Source of the DNA: Taxillus chinensis
Lineage: Eukaryota > Streptophyta > Magnoliopsida > Santalales > Loranthaceae
Length of the DNA: 64,000 bases
NCBI GenBank assembly: GCA_023512835.1
Contig: CM042092.1
Span: forward strand, 24,603,543 to 24,667,542
Reading direction: 5' to 3'
Each line of letters opens with the position of its first letter. The first letter of the stretch is position 1. Position numbers and translations under genes: made by a program. Shown piece after piece: positions 45,380 through 56,184 of this stretch. Under the pieces are notes generated by a model, which made no database searches, had not been told where the DNA came from, and saw only the letters and a list, made by a program, of their open reading frames with translations.

Positions 45380-46151
45380 TCGAGCTGGGAAAGAAGATCC
45401 AGAAGCTATAACATCATGTTTAGCAAGAAGACTTTGTAAACTATCATTTAATTCAAGACCTTGATCAAGGCATTCCTCATCCCTGCATTGCAAGTGAATT
45501 GTACAGTTGAGAAGTATCAAAGGCTATATTGAATAGTTCTATACTCTGACAGAAAATAAAAATACATGCAAATACTAAAAATCTTTTTAAATATAATTTT
45601 CTATCTGACATTACTTTACAGGGGAAGAAGAAATTTAGAAAACTCACACAATTGAGGTTAACATTTGCATAAGCTTTCTCGAGTTCAAATGACATTAAGT
45701 CTTAAGATCAATAATTAATTCATCTTTCACAGTCTGAAGATACAAATCGAACACTGATAAAATTTTACTTATGAATAGATTAAATGAAAATCTCAATTGC
45801 ATGGCATACCTCTCCATCACTAGGATTCACAATTTGCAGAATGTTAACTAAAACTTCCATGACATTTCGAATGGAATCCAGACTTGATCGGTTGAAAAGA
45901 TTTAAAACACGTATAGATGAAGAAGATGATATAGCAAGAAACAACTAACTAGAAAACAGAGGCATGTGCAAGGAATCTTGATGATGGACAAGCCAAAGAT
46001 CAAGGCAAAGAAAACCCTTACCTTAAATTTTCAATATCTAATGGCATTGCCTAATCAAGCCTTTTTGATGAATGGGATGGCAGTCCATATCCCACTTGAG
46101 CTTGTCCTGGAGACATATGAGTCACTAGCGGTGTAAATATAGGAGCTACAT
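45380..46151 (-). pseudogene. TOL6: TOM1-like (TOL6-type) GAT-domain gene fragment
   Basis: Four minus-strand exons with GT-AG borders can be read. Exon A 46151-46022 is the linker (APIFTPLVTHMSPGQAQVGY, then PSHSSKRLD, stop, AMPLDIENL). Exon B 45882-45810 reads SLDSIRNVMEVLVNILQIV, NPSDGE. Exon C 45733-45648 reads TVKDELIIDLKT, stop, and RKLMQMLTSI. Exon D 45482-45380 reads DEECLDQGLELNDSL, QSLLAKHDVIASGSSFPAR. The reading phase is preserved across A-B and C-D. The order linker then GAT domain is that of plant TOM1-LIKE ESCRT-0-type ubiquitin receptors, closest in my memory to TOL6. The stop in exon A replaces a Glu codon (GAG to TAG). The VHS domain and C-terminus are absent, so this is a dead partial copy, possibly captured or cut by TEs. 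Confidence 0.78.
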
Positions 46152-46689
46152 CTATTGTACATTTGGAAAATGATACCCTAGACCACTATCAATAAAGATC
46201 GAACGTGAGAAGGGGACAAAAGGAGAATAAGTTTCAAAAATTCAAGCGATCCAACTCATTTTCCAGTAATCAAGTAGGTGGTTCTACCTCTCTACATTTT
46301 TCTTGGTTATACCATGCCCAGATTGATTAAAAATAGGTTCAAATCTTGTTCTTGGATATAGAAACCTAAAATGTAGGTTTTGATCGAAAATTGGATGAAA
46401 CTTGGGAACTTGATCAAACAAACACTAATTTTTTATGTTTTTATGTTGTTTTCGTTGATATAATGTCTAAAAACACAAACTGAGTGGTTGATATGGTCAA
46501 ATTTGGATTGAGTGGATGAAAATGGGAAAAACAAAAAAAAAAACTTTTTAGGTTATTCATCGAGGGGCCATGGCTAGACAATATGTTTTTTACAAAAAAG
46601 GGGGACGTGGCTAGGTGCCGTACCGTAACTATAGGGCAGCAGCCGCAACCACGTCGCATGTCGTAACCAGCTAGCCAATTTAGTTTGTT
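46152..46689. other. Spacer left of the R5 nest, no gene recognised
   Basis: Nothing recognisable. A G/C-rich stretch at 46560-46660 contains no coherent frame. The true left end of R5-1 may lie in here: TTGGT precedes TATACCATGCCC near 46303, and TTGGT also follows the R5-1 right end, but the match is too short to rely on. Confidence 0.4.
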
Positions 46690-47180
46690 GATATTTCTTT
46701 GTTGTTTTAACCCATTCTGGGTCCATTTTTAATGCAATTTGTACTATTTTGTTGGGAAAACCTATGGGAATCTAATTTGATAAATTAGTTTAATTGATAT
46801 TAATTACACGCTTTTGGGGGCTTTGTTTGGATTGTTATATGTTGTGTACTTGATGAGCCTTCCTAAGCTTTATTTATTTATTTATAATGTTATGGTAACA
46901 ATGATTATTAAGTTAATGTCAGTATGTGATATGCTGATTATATTAGGTTGTTATCGAGTTATGACTAGTTGGTTTAGCGTTATTTCTTGTTGGTGTGTGG
47001 CCGATGGTTATGGGGATTAGATGCCTAGTATGTAGCACATGATGCCCCTAATGTGATTAGTGGGAGTTGTTAGTTTGTGGATGGCATTGCTTGCCACAAC
47101 TTATCCTTAGGAGTTGGTGTGTGGATTGCATTGATTTCCACAACTTCATCTTTTGGAGTTGGCAGTGGTAGGTAGCATTG

Positions 47181-47697
47181 TGTCACGGGGTCAAGGTTTT
47201 CACCCGTGCGGCACTCGGTCACCCTGGTGAATGCTTTGAATAAGCCATACTGATCGGGGTACACGTAGACTAGTTTCACCCTGCCTTGGGCTTATCAGGA
47301 GAATGCCTCCAGTTCACAACTAGTTTGTATAGGGATGGCTAAGTCCCCTCTTCATCGTCTGGTCCGAGACTAATGGCGTACTCCCCGCATTTAACCGGGT
47401 CGGTACGTCTAAACTCCGAAGGGACTCCATCAATCTCGCACACAAACTGTCGTGGAGCCTATCTCATCTGCACCACCTACGCTTTCCGCCTTGCCCTTTC
47501 GCAAGTAGCATGCACTTGCGCCACCTAGGAGACACCCGCCAGCACAACATCATGCTGTTCGGGGCGTGACATCCTTCCCCACTTGATTTCGCAACATCCT
47601 CTTTGCGTCAGCGAGTTCGAAGGAACCAATATCATTCGGTGTGCTCCTTTCGACTCCCGCAGTGCCACTTTGTCCCATCCTCGGGTACTCCGTGCTA
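47181..47697 (-). mobile_element. Truncated SMART-like element R3-2
   Basis: An LTR of 391 bp at 47181-47571 (TGTCACGGGGTC to GGGGCGTGACA on plus) is followed by about 126 bp of internal sequence (polypurine CTTCCCCACTT on plus, then GCGAAATC-type pol-tail sequence, reversed). It matches the complete element at 55117-56180 in inverted orientation. The rest of the internal region, the PBS and the second LTR are missing. It stops where the 20-bp minisatellite begins. Confidence 0.82.
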
Positions 47698-47830
47698 GAT
47701 TTGACCAAGATGATCCGGATTTGACCAAGATGACTCAGATTTGACCAGAATGACTCGAATTTGACCATGATGATCTAGATTTAACCAGATTGCTCCAGAT
47801 TAGATGAAGATGTCTCAGATTTGACTTTAA
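47698..47830 (+). repeat. 20-bp minisatellite, about 6.6 copies
   Basis: Units of GATTTGACCAAGATGATCCG begin at 47698, 47718, 47738, 47758, 47778 and 47798, with a partial seventh. Divergence increases to the right. It lies exactly at the junction between R3-2 and R2-3, so it either formed at or hides their breakpoint. Confidence 0.88.
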
Positions 47831-48527
47831 GTTATAATGGGAGTGTTATGAACCTTGATACCGTGTTGGTTTGAGGGTTAAGCCTTGAGCTTGTGATGAT
47901 AGGCTAAAGCCTGGGTTGAGTTGTTGAGCTCGTGATGACAAGCTAAGGCCTAGGTTGAGCTGTTGAGCTCGTGATGATAGGTTGTGGCCTAAGTTGAGCT
48001 ATTGAGCTCGTGGAGCTAGGGCTGAGTGCCACACAAGTTATCCTGTGTGAACAAGTTAGGTCCTAATGTTTGTTTACAGGCTAAGTCCTAATGATTGTGC
48101 ACACTACACGGTACACGAGTACACTAAGCATATACTATATATTTGTATGTTTGCATGATGTGGAGTTTTAGGGTCACTTATTGAGCTTGTAGCTCACCCC
48201 TACTTTGTTGTTTACCCTTTTCAGGTGTGACCTAAGACTAGTGGAGGACTTTCTTCCAGGAGGACGTGCCCACTACTCTGATGTATGAGTTCATAGTGTA
48301 TTATATGTTGCATCCCGGACATGGGTCCGTAGATAGTTGTATTTGCATATTGTTTATGATGTGATACATATATGACTGTTTGACATATTGTATGCATGTT
48401 AATGTATGGGAAGGTACAGAATTACCTTTGATGTATGGTCATATAGGGTTGCATGATTGAGAGCACCCGTGGGCAAGGGAAAGTCATATTTCTGGTTTCG
48501 GGTTCCCTAGGATTCGGGGGCGTGACA
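47831..48527 (+). mobile_element. Truncated R2 LTR (R2-3), 3' third
   Basis: Inverted relative to R2-1/R2-2. It carries the shared blocks GAGCTCGTGATGA, GGTCACTTATTGAGCTTGTAG, GGTGTGACCTAAGACTAGTG and GTGGAGGACTTTCTTCCAGG, and ends GATTCGGGGGCGTGACA at 48527. An internal repeat of about 42 bp (GTTGAGCTCGTGATGA units) lies at 47900-48020. It corresponds to about 800 bases of R2-1 from its plus-strand left end; the rest is missing. Confidence 0.8.
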
Positions 48528-48904
48528 CCCAAATAGGGCAGGCAAGAGGTCGTGAGTCCCTTATGTGGCTGGTTAGCCCAAATCCCATATGTGGTAGGTT
48601 ATCGTTAGGGACATCGTAAGTCCCACATATGGTTATCTGATAATAATTGGGATCCTTGGAGTTGGTTGTGGGAATTCCATGGATGGTTGGATTGTCCGGT
48701 GCGAACCTTTAATGAATGAAATGTATGTGTGTAACGTCATATTTTGGGGTTTAATGTAAGCTTTCTGTGATAGAATAGGATACTACACTAGCACAAGCAT
48801 ACACCAATCATTTAGACTTAGGATTTCATGTTATAGGATGGAGAGGAAGTGGATATTACCTATTGGGTCTTTGTGCTCACCACTACTTGTTGACATGTTT
48901 TAGG

Positions 48905-49442
48905 CATAGTTATCAGAACCGGATCGGACATCGACTTGGCTAAGGCACCGGGTGGTCGGGTCATTGGTTCAACCGTTGAGTCAGTGGTTGAACCAGTCAT
49001 ATAATTAATAATTATATATAAATATATATTAATAAAAAATAAATATTTTAAACTAACACATTAAAATTATGCTTCTAATATAACATTATTTATTTTTAAT
49101 ATATATTTCTAACATAAATTTAAAAGTTTAGTGACATAAATTTATAATAAAAAAATTAAATAAAGTTTGAAAATATATTGAAGTGAAATATCAATATTAG
49201 TCATTAATTTTAAATTAAAATTATATTATAAAATAAATTAAATAATATTTTATAATTTTAAAAACCGGCCGGTTCTGTAAAAACAAGCGCTGGTCGGCCG
49301 GGTCACGAAAAACCGACCGGGTCAGCCGGGTTTCTCTAGTTTTTTTGCAGAAACGGTCCAATTAGAAAACCGAACCGATTAAATGCCCGGGTCACCGGTT
49401 CACGGTCCAATCGGCCGGTCCAGTCCGGTTCCGATAACTATG
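48905..49442. mobile_element. hAT-type MITE 1, 538 bp
   Basis: Terminal inverted repeats CATAGTTATCAGAACCGG and (right, complemented) CATAGTTATCGGAACCGG match at 17 of 18 positions. The flanking 8-bp duplication is GTTTTAGG (48897-48904) and GTTTCAGG (49443-49450), with one mismatch. GC-rich ends with CCGG words surround an AT-rich core without coding capacity. An 8-bp duplication is the hAT signature. Confidence 0.88.
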
Positions 49443-49617
49443 GTTTCAGGTAACGATTGTAAGATCCGAGATTTTTAATAAAATAATAAATATTTATTAT
49501 GTTATTTTATGTTTATAATTAAACTATTTTGATCATATATTTAGAAAATATTATTTGATAGCGTGTATGATAATTATATTAATGTTAATTAAATATTGCA
49601 TAAGATTTACTTTTCAT

Positions 49618-50189
49618 TAGGGGTGTAACTCTAAACCGTCAAACCGCCGAAACTGGTCTAAATCGATCCGCCGAAACCACCAATTTATCAAACCGTTGAA
49701 ACCGAACAAAAATCGGTTTGGTTTGGTTTGAAACCGAATAATATATCGGTTTGCGGTTTAAACCAAACCGAACCGAATAATGTTGTTATTTATTTATTTT
49801 ATGTTTTGGATTTATTTATTTAAAATTGTTGGTAATACTTGATATGTTATATTTGTGAATTATATTATCAAATTTTGAGACTTATAATTATAAATTTAAT
49901 ATGTATTAATATTGATATGCTTACACACTATTTATTTATTTTTATTTTACATCATTTTAATTTTAAGAATTCAAAAATTTATGAACTAAACCGACTCAAA
50001 CCGATCCAAACTAATAATAATTCAAACCGCCGGTTCAAACCGAACCAAACCAAACTGAATCAGTTCGGTCTGGTTTGGTTTGGTCCAAGCAACAGGTTTG
50101 GTTTGGTTTGATTTTGTCCAAACCAAAACACATCAAATTGGTTTGAAAAATGGCTTAAACCAATCCAAACCGAACCGATTTCACCCCTA
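49618..50189. mobile_element. hAT-type MITE 2, 572 bp, perfect 8-bp TSD
   Basis: Ends TAGGGGTG and CACCCCTA, with a perfect duplication CTTTTCAT at 49610-49617 and 50190-50197. Both arms are packed with AAACCGAACCAAACC / GGTTTGGTTTGG words, so the arms can pair over long stretches around an AT-rich core. No ORF belongs to it. Confidence 0.92.
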
Positions 50190-51008
50190 CTTTTCATAAA
50201 TAAATTACAATTTAAGAAAATAAGTGTGTTATTAAGTTTTCTAATGAGGTGTTACGTTATTTTACCTAACTATATAATTATTTCAATCGTTTGTTTAATT
50301 ATATTAAATAAATAATTTCTTAGTTGACATGTTGAATCTAAATCAAATGAGATACGAATTTAAATTTATCACATCAAAATTTATTAAGAGTTGTAAAATA
50401 CAAAATGATTCATTAATACTCCATGGCCAATAGTTATGCTTAGAAAGGATAGATTAGAGCAGTTTTGGAAGTCATCTTTAAAAATTTATAACTTTGTTTA
50501 TGTAGCTCCAAATGACTTGATATTTTTACAACGTGCTACAAATTTAGTTATAAACCTTTGGTTAAAATTTTAGACTCATTGGATCATCCCATTAGGAGTA
50601 ACAAATTAAACAGTGCACGAAGGTCTAGTAGCAAGCCCAGAATTTCTAATCTCACTTCAAAACCCAATAACTTTTGATATACAAGTCCAATAGATTTGAA
50701 ATTGGTCTCGAAATGTAGATAATTAAGTTAGGAATCCATACCAATTGGCCTTATTTAATTTAATGAAGAATCTAGAAAGTTATAGTCAAAATAGTAGGCT
50801 ATGCACCCATGTGACTTTTGTGACCAAAAGAACCTTCAAAGTCAAACAAATCCAAAAAATTCAAAATGGGGGAAACAAGCAGGCCACGTGGTAGATAATA
50901 ATGGGATAAGAATCAAATGATTTGAAAAGGAGAAAATTAGGGAATAAAATAAGGTATTAAGGACAAAAGTTTCACCTACCACACCTACCACCTACCACCA
51001 CCCTTGCC

Positions 51009-51018
51009 CTATATAAGG
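51009..51018 (+). promoter_or_regulatory. TATA box of the R4-2 LTR promoter
   Basis: CTATATAAGG, conserved with R4-1 at 40188-40197, in the same position relative to the tandem array and small ORF. Confidence 0.6.
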
Positions 51019-51227
51019 AGTGTTTTGCCTCCCCTCTCATTTCATAAGTCCCTCAAGTCATACCACGAAATTTCCCTCTACAAACACTCCCTTAAGCCCT
51101 CTTAACACCCCAGATACTCTATTCAAACCCTCTTTTGTTTTTGGTACTTACCAAGCGTCGAAGTTCTACGAAAGGTAATACTCAAGATTTTGAAATTTTG
51201 AAGTTACTTCTTATTTATTATGCAAAT

Positions 51228-51390
51228 CTATATGGTTGGTTTTACCACCTCATATATACTATATTCATGGTTGGTTTTACCACCTCATATATATTACTTA
51301 CATGGTTGGTTTTACCACCTCACATATGTTATTTATATGGTTGGTTATATCACCTCGTATATATATGCATTGTTAGCATTGCCACCTTAT
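51228..51390 (+). repeat. Four-copy tandem repeat in R4-2
   Basis: Units of ATGGTTGGTTTTACCACCTC with an AT-rich tail of variable length, corresponding to the array at 40409-40545. Confidence 0.75.
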
Positions 51391-51520
51391 TTTAAAATAT
51401 GTTATTCCATCATAGCATTTTCATTATATAGTTTAAGTAAAAAGATAAGAATATTGACTTAATGTTTCTTTTATTTTTACGGTTCTAGATAGTGGAAGAT
51501 CGTAAGGAACAACTTCCATA

Positions 51521-51787
51521 ATGAATTCCTCCGACAATCGCCCTTCTTCTTCCGCAACCCCAATTGTTAATGCTTCAACCTCACAACTATCTCCATCCTT
51601 ATATTCTCTAGATCTTCCCTTTACACTCATGTCTAATATCCCTTCATGGTTAAGGTGGAAGACACGTAGGAAAAATAAGCTTATCGAACGTCTTTTCCGT
51701 TCACCCAATATAAAAAGTAAATCTTATTCAAAAACTCTCAAGGCATATAACATAGTTATCACACAACTCAAGGCTTACAATGCATAG
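51521..51787 (+). pseudogene. R4-2 copy of the small LTR ORF, shortened to 88 aa
   Basis: It aligns with the R4-1 ORF: shared stretches include DNRPSSSATPIVNASTSQLS and SNIPSWLRWKTRRKNKLIER. TGG (Trp) is changed to TAG at 51785-51787, ending the frame 16 codons early. The first putative splice acceptor is also altered (TACG at 51478-51481, where R4-1 has TAAG). Several Pro/Arg to Leu/Thr changes cluster in the middle. This copy is decaying. Confidence 0.6.
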
Positions 51788-53335
51788 GATCGAAATAGGA
51801 GATGGAACCGCGATAGAAGTGGGAACCCAAATTAATATTCAACCCTACAAGCACGGTATGACTATTAAAAGATATAAGTTAAAATATGATATATATATAT
51901 ATATATAAAGAGATATGTGTGATATTGAACTTTTCAAGCATTAATGCTAATTTAGTGTTTTGATATTTTTTAAGGTTTAGAACGCGGAGAACGACAAGCG
52001 AATTATAAGGGTTTTTCTCATCCCATTTTTCTTTTTCATTATAGTCTATATTTCATTATTATTGTAAGATTTTTTCTTTTCTTCCTTCTCACATTTCTCT
52101 TCCTCTTTATCTTGTTTTATTTGAAATTATTATTGTAAGAGTTTTATGTTTCTTATTCGTCTAATTCCATTTTATTGTTGAGAACATTAGTCTTTTTTTA
52201 ATCTCTCTCTTGATAATCTATGCTATTGATTGAGGCAGATAACCATTTTAATATATATTCGTGGTTATCCTTGTTAAACTTGAACGTTTTATTGGAGTTT
52301 TATAATATGCCTCATGTTATGTATGTTAAAGTTGTTATAACCTCTTATGTTTAGACAAAGTAAGTTTATGATGGGTGGTTTCAGAAAGACCTCCAATGCA
52401 TTGGGTAAAGAACATCACTGGAGAGTGTCAATCCAGCTGATAATATATTATGTTATGATATGGTATCTGGGTAGTTAACCTGGATCATGATGTTATGATA
52501 CGATGTCCAAACATAATCTTCCATGTTATGATTCCCTTGTGAAATGTTGATCATGTATAATGTGCAAATGTTACATGGTATTTCCTATGTTCGATATCTT
52601 CAAGATTTTCCTTACCCACTTATGTTTACCCTTACTGGGCTATTTGAGCTCACCATTTTTATGATTTCTTTTCCAACCCCAGGTAATTAAAGGAATGGAG
52701 AAACTAGGATAAGGAGTCGAGAAGTACTTGGAAATAAAATTGTGTAAAATTTTAAAGATTTATTAAGTTTGTTTGCTCGTGTGCTTTGTTATGTAATAAT
52801 GGGTTAAGAACACTTAGTCTCTAAACCCCTAAACCTTAAAGATCTTGGATTAAAATTGTAATAATGAATGGTTTGTTTGATTAAATAAGTAATAGTTTGA
52901 AATTGATATAAAATTTGTATATTTAATTTCCACTAACGCACCCGGTTTGGAGGTCCAAATTTGGGGGTGTTATATCAACTCATTCACTAGAGGTTGGTCC
53001 GAAGTTAATTATTATTTATTTCACATTTTGTTATAACTTGGTTTATGGATTTTGTAAGACATAATTGGTTTTATTATTTGAATATCCGAACGAGGGTCCA
53101 TGAAAGTTGTATTGGATTTATATCATGCTTGATTATTAATAAATTATTTTTCTTAGCTTCATAGCATATGAAAATGTACAGGAATACTCCTAATGTATGA
53201 ATGTATTGGTAAATCTCGGATATCACCCACTGTGTAGTCCATATCGGTGCTAATCACCAACCCCTTGACCCTTTGGGTGCAGGCATGGAAAGTCACACTC
53301 TTAGTTCTGGTCCTTCCGGATTTGGGGGCGTGACA

Positions 53336-54082
53336 TTGGTCTATGAATAATGATACTTGACTCTTGATTATACACTTGTGATAGTTGATTTGTGATATAT
53401 TTGTGCTGGGTCTCTAACATCCCATAGATCAATCCCACATCGGTTAGGGCAAACATTGAGGTCGTCCTAATGAGGAGGCTCATGTACACCTTGTCACAAC
53501 GCGTTTTAATGGGTCACGGTCCGTTAGAAACAAATCCGTACGGGCTGCGGCCCATGGGTGGGCACGCGAGTGCCAAAGCGAACAATATTGTGATAGTGAG
53601 TGCCCTTGCCGAGGTCCAACAAGTGGTATCAGAGCCGGGTCCTCTAGACCGATGGTGGGATTGGGGGGAGACTGTTGGGTCTCTAACGTCCCATAGATCA
53701 ATCACACATCGGTTAGGGCGAACATTGAGGTCGTCCTAATGAGGAGGCTCATGTGCACCTTATCACAACGTGTTTTAACGGGTCGCGGCCCGTTAGAAAC
53801 AAATCCGTGCGGGCTGCGGCCCATGGGTGGGCGCGCGAGTGCCAAAGCAGACAATATTGTGATAGTGAGTGCCCTGGCCGAGGTCCAATAGTTTGATGTC
53901 ATTCATATGTGTCATTGAGAATGTACAAGATTATCATTATTATATGATTATATATGGATGATTTGAGGCAACACCTGTAGTGTAGTTTATTGGGTATTAG
54001 TCACTAACCCTTTGACCTTTCATATGTGGGCATAAGCAGTCACTTATTTAATTTTAATGTTCTAAAATTTGGAAACATGACA
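53336..54082 (+). mobile_element. Second R5-like LTR 3' part (R5-2), with TRIM-B2 inside
   Basis: It repeats the layout of the R5-1 end: GAAAATGTACA-like, GTAGTGTAGTTTATTGGG and CACTAACCCTTTGACC words, then a degenerate terminus AAATTTGGAAACATGACA at 54082. R5-1 probably inserted into this older LTR. Confidence 0.55.
53404..53890 (+). mobile_element. TRIM-B2, second complete copy of the TRIM-B family, 487 bp
   Basis: LTRs 53404-53621 and 53673-53890 (218 bp each), PBS TGGTATCAGAGCC at 53624-53636, and purine tract GGGATTGGGGGGAGAC before the 3' LTR. Flanks ATTTG and GTTTG differ at one base, a decayed 5-bp duplication. The LTRs differ at more sites than those of TRIM-B1 (about a dozen by eye), and both terminal dinucleotides are mutated in places, so this copy is older. 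Confidence 0.92.
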
Positions 54083-55112
54083 AAATTAGCAGAGGAGAAG
54101 AACAAAGTTGCTATCTTTGTGGGTTTCCTAGTGTACTTGTTGACAAGGGAGATAAAGGGCAATGTGGTGTCATCGACCAAGCCAAGAGACAAATAATTAA
54201 ATGGGTATATTAGTAATTTTAAAAAATGCTACTTTCATTACCTCATATACCAAATGCGCAAAAGTTAATCAACCATTTTATTCCAATTTTCTTATCCGTT
54301 TCATTTTCATTTAGATTACCTTTCTCTCAATTTAATCCTCGCATACTAAACAAGCTATTGATGCCTTAACATTAGCGTGTAAATTGAGAGAAATAAAATT
54401 TTCAGAACTATAGCATCATTAAAAAAACAATTCAAATACACTAGCTCGACAAACAAAATCAACTTCTTTGTAATGCTAGGCTTTTATTAAATTGAAGGAG
54501 CTTATATATTCACAAAAAAAAATTATTTTATTATTGAGTTTAGTTATTGTGATTTGCGCATACTCGCATATAAAATTAAAATTGAGTTTTATATTTATTT
54601 TATCAACAATAAACATCACAAAAAGAAGCATTTTTTTATTATCTTTAGTTTTATTTGTATTGTTGGATGCTTAGGATTATATTGAAATGAATATTGATCT
54701 GTTATAATTTTATTTTTGTGTATAACAATTTTTAAAATTTGCCAACATAATTTTTTAAAGATTCGATTATCTTATAACTTCATGATTGATTGTTAGACTA
54801 GTAAATTAAATTATTTGGTTAATGCTAATATATTTATTGTTGAGATTTGTTTTTCAAAAATGAACATTTTTTTATCATTCTTCAAAAACAAAATTCTTCA
54901 AGTTCTAAACATGATGATGTTGAAGCCATGATGTAATATCTCTAAGTAATAAAAAAAATTATACGGTATCTATTTCCAAAAATAAATATATATTTATAAG
55001 TTCATTACTCTACTGATATTTATTTCTAAAAAGAATTATTCTATAATAAAACTAACTCTCAACTCCCATACACATGGTCTTTACAGGATAACTTTAGGAA
55101 CACTAATACTCC
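54083..55112. other. AT-rich spacer, no gene recognised
   Basis: About 1 kb with only compositional ORFs, such as the hydrophobic frame at 54492-54674, which I do not regard as a gene. Nothing else is seen. Confidence 0.55.
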
Positions 55113-55116
55113 CAAG

Positions 55117-56180
55117 TGTCACGCCCCGAACAACAAGGTGTTGGCTGGCGTCTCCCAAGTGGCGCAGGTGCGCGCTACTTGCGAAAGGGCAGAGCGGAAA
55201 ACGTAGCTAGTGCGGATGAGATAGGCTCCACGACAGTTCGTGCGGGAGATCGATGGAGCCCCTTCGGAGTTCATACATACCGACCTGATTAAATGCGGGG
55301 AGTACGCTGCTAGTCTCAGACCAGACGATGAAGAGGGGACTTGGCCATCCCTACACAAACTGGTCGGGAACTGGAGCCGTTCTCCTGATGAGCCCAAGGC
55401 AGGACGAAACCAGTCTACATGTGCCCCGATCGATATGGCTTACTTGGAGCATCCACCAGGGTGACCGAGTGTCGCACGGGTGAAAACCCTGACCCCGTGA
55501 CAAGTGGTATCAAAGCAGTTGTGACTCATATCCAAAAGCTCACTGAAGTACTCTCGCGAGAGATATACATGATCTCTAATCCGAAGTTGGGAGGGAGCCC
55601 CTAACAGATGGGGGTCGACCAGACGAGTCTTGCACGCATCGCGTCCACCAACATTGTTGGCTGCCAAGCCATGGTGGAGTTCCCGAGGATAGGACAGAGT
55701 AGCGCTGCGGATGAGAGGAGCACGTCGCCAAACGATCTTGGTTCCTCCGAACTCGCTGACGCAACGCGGACGTTGCGAAATCAAGTGGAGGAGGATGTCA
55801 TGCCCCAAATAGCGAGGTGCTGGCGGGCGTCTCCCAAGTGGTGCAGGTGCGCGCTACTTGCGGAGGGGCAGAGCGGAAAGCGTAGCTGGTGCGGATGGGA
55901 TAGGCTCCATGACATTTCGTGCAGGAGATCAATGGAGCCCTTTGAAGTTCAGACGTACCGACCCGATTAAATATGGAGAGTACGTCGCTAGTCTCGGACC
56001 TGATGATGAAGAGGGGACTTGGCCATCCCTACACAAATTGGTCGGGAACTGAAGTCGTTCTCCTGATGAGCCCAAGGCAGGGCGAAACCAGTCTATGTGT
56101 GCCCCGATCGGTATAGCTTACTCGGAGCATCCACCAGGGTGACCGAATACCGCACGGGTGAAAACCCTGACCCTGTGACA
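55117..56180 (+). mobile_element. Complete SMART-like LTR element R3-1, 1064 bp, TSD CAAG
   Basis: The 5' LTR is 55117-55502 and the 3' LTR is 55796-56180, both running TGTCA(C/T)GCCCC to CTGTGACA or CCGTGACA. PBS TGGTATCAAAGCA is at 55505-55517 and the polypurine tract AGTGGAGGAGGA at 55784-55795. A duplication CAAG is at 55113-55116 and 56181-56184. The 293-bp internal region encodes no full protein but ends with a frame reading LADATRTLRNQVEEDV. That is the same tail as the chromovirus G1 pol (DATRTLRNWVEENV), placed identically before the polypurine tract. It is therefore best read as a deletion derivative of a G1/G2-like chromovirus. Confidence 0.9.
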
Positions 56181-56184
56181 CAAG

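Larger units (their letters stand above)
49458..52974 (+). mobile_element. R4 LTR copy R4-2, split by hAT MITE 2
   Basis: It starts TGTAAGATCC and ends TTTGGGGGTGTTATA (R4-1 has GGCGTTACA). It shares the TATA box, tandem array, small ORF, and the region with CTCCAATGCATTGGGTAAAG with R4-1. Without the MITE it is about 2.94 kb. Flanks ACGAT and TCAAC do not match, so the duplication is lost or one end is eroded. It is solo, with no internal genes. Confidence 0.8.
46690..53335 (+). mobile_element. LTR of family R5 (R5-1), host of several insertions; left end uncertain
   Basis: The right end GGATTTGGGGGCGTGACA at 53335 is clear and resembles the R2 and R4 ends. Its own sequence is seen at about 46690-47180, 48528-48904, 49443-49457 and 52975-53335. 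The pieces in between are the truncated R3-2, a minisatellite, R2-3, a hAT MITE and R4-2. No internal genes occur. The left end was not found. Confidence 0.5.

Noticed and set aside
47698..47830. Regular 20-bp array considered as a CRISPR-like structure
   Set aside because: The repeats are directly abutting without spacers and the genome is a plant; it is a minisatellite.
54492..54674. 60-codon hydrophobic frame
   Set aside because: Composition-driven frame in AT-rich sequence, without neighbours, signals or a conserved copy.
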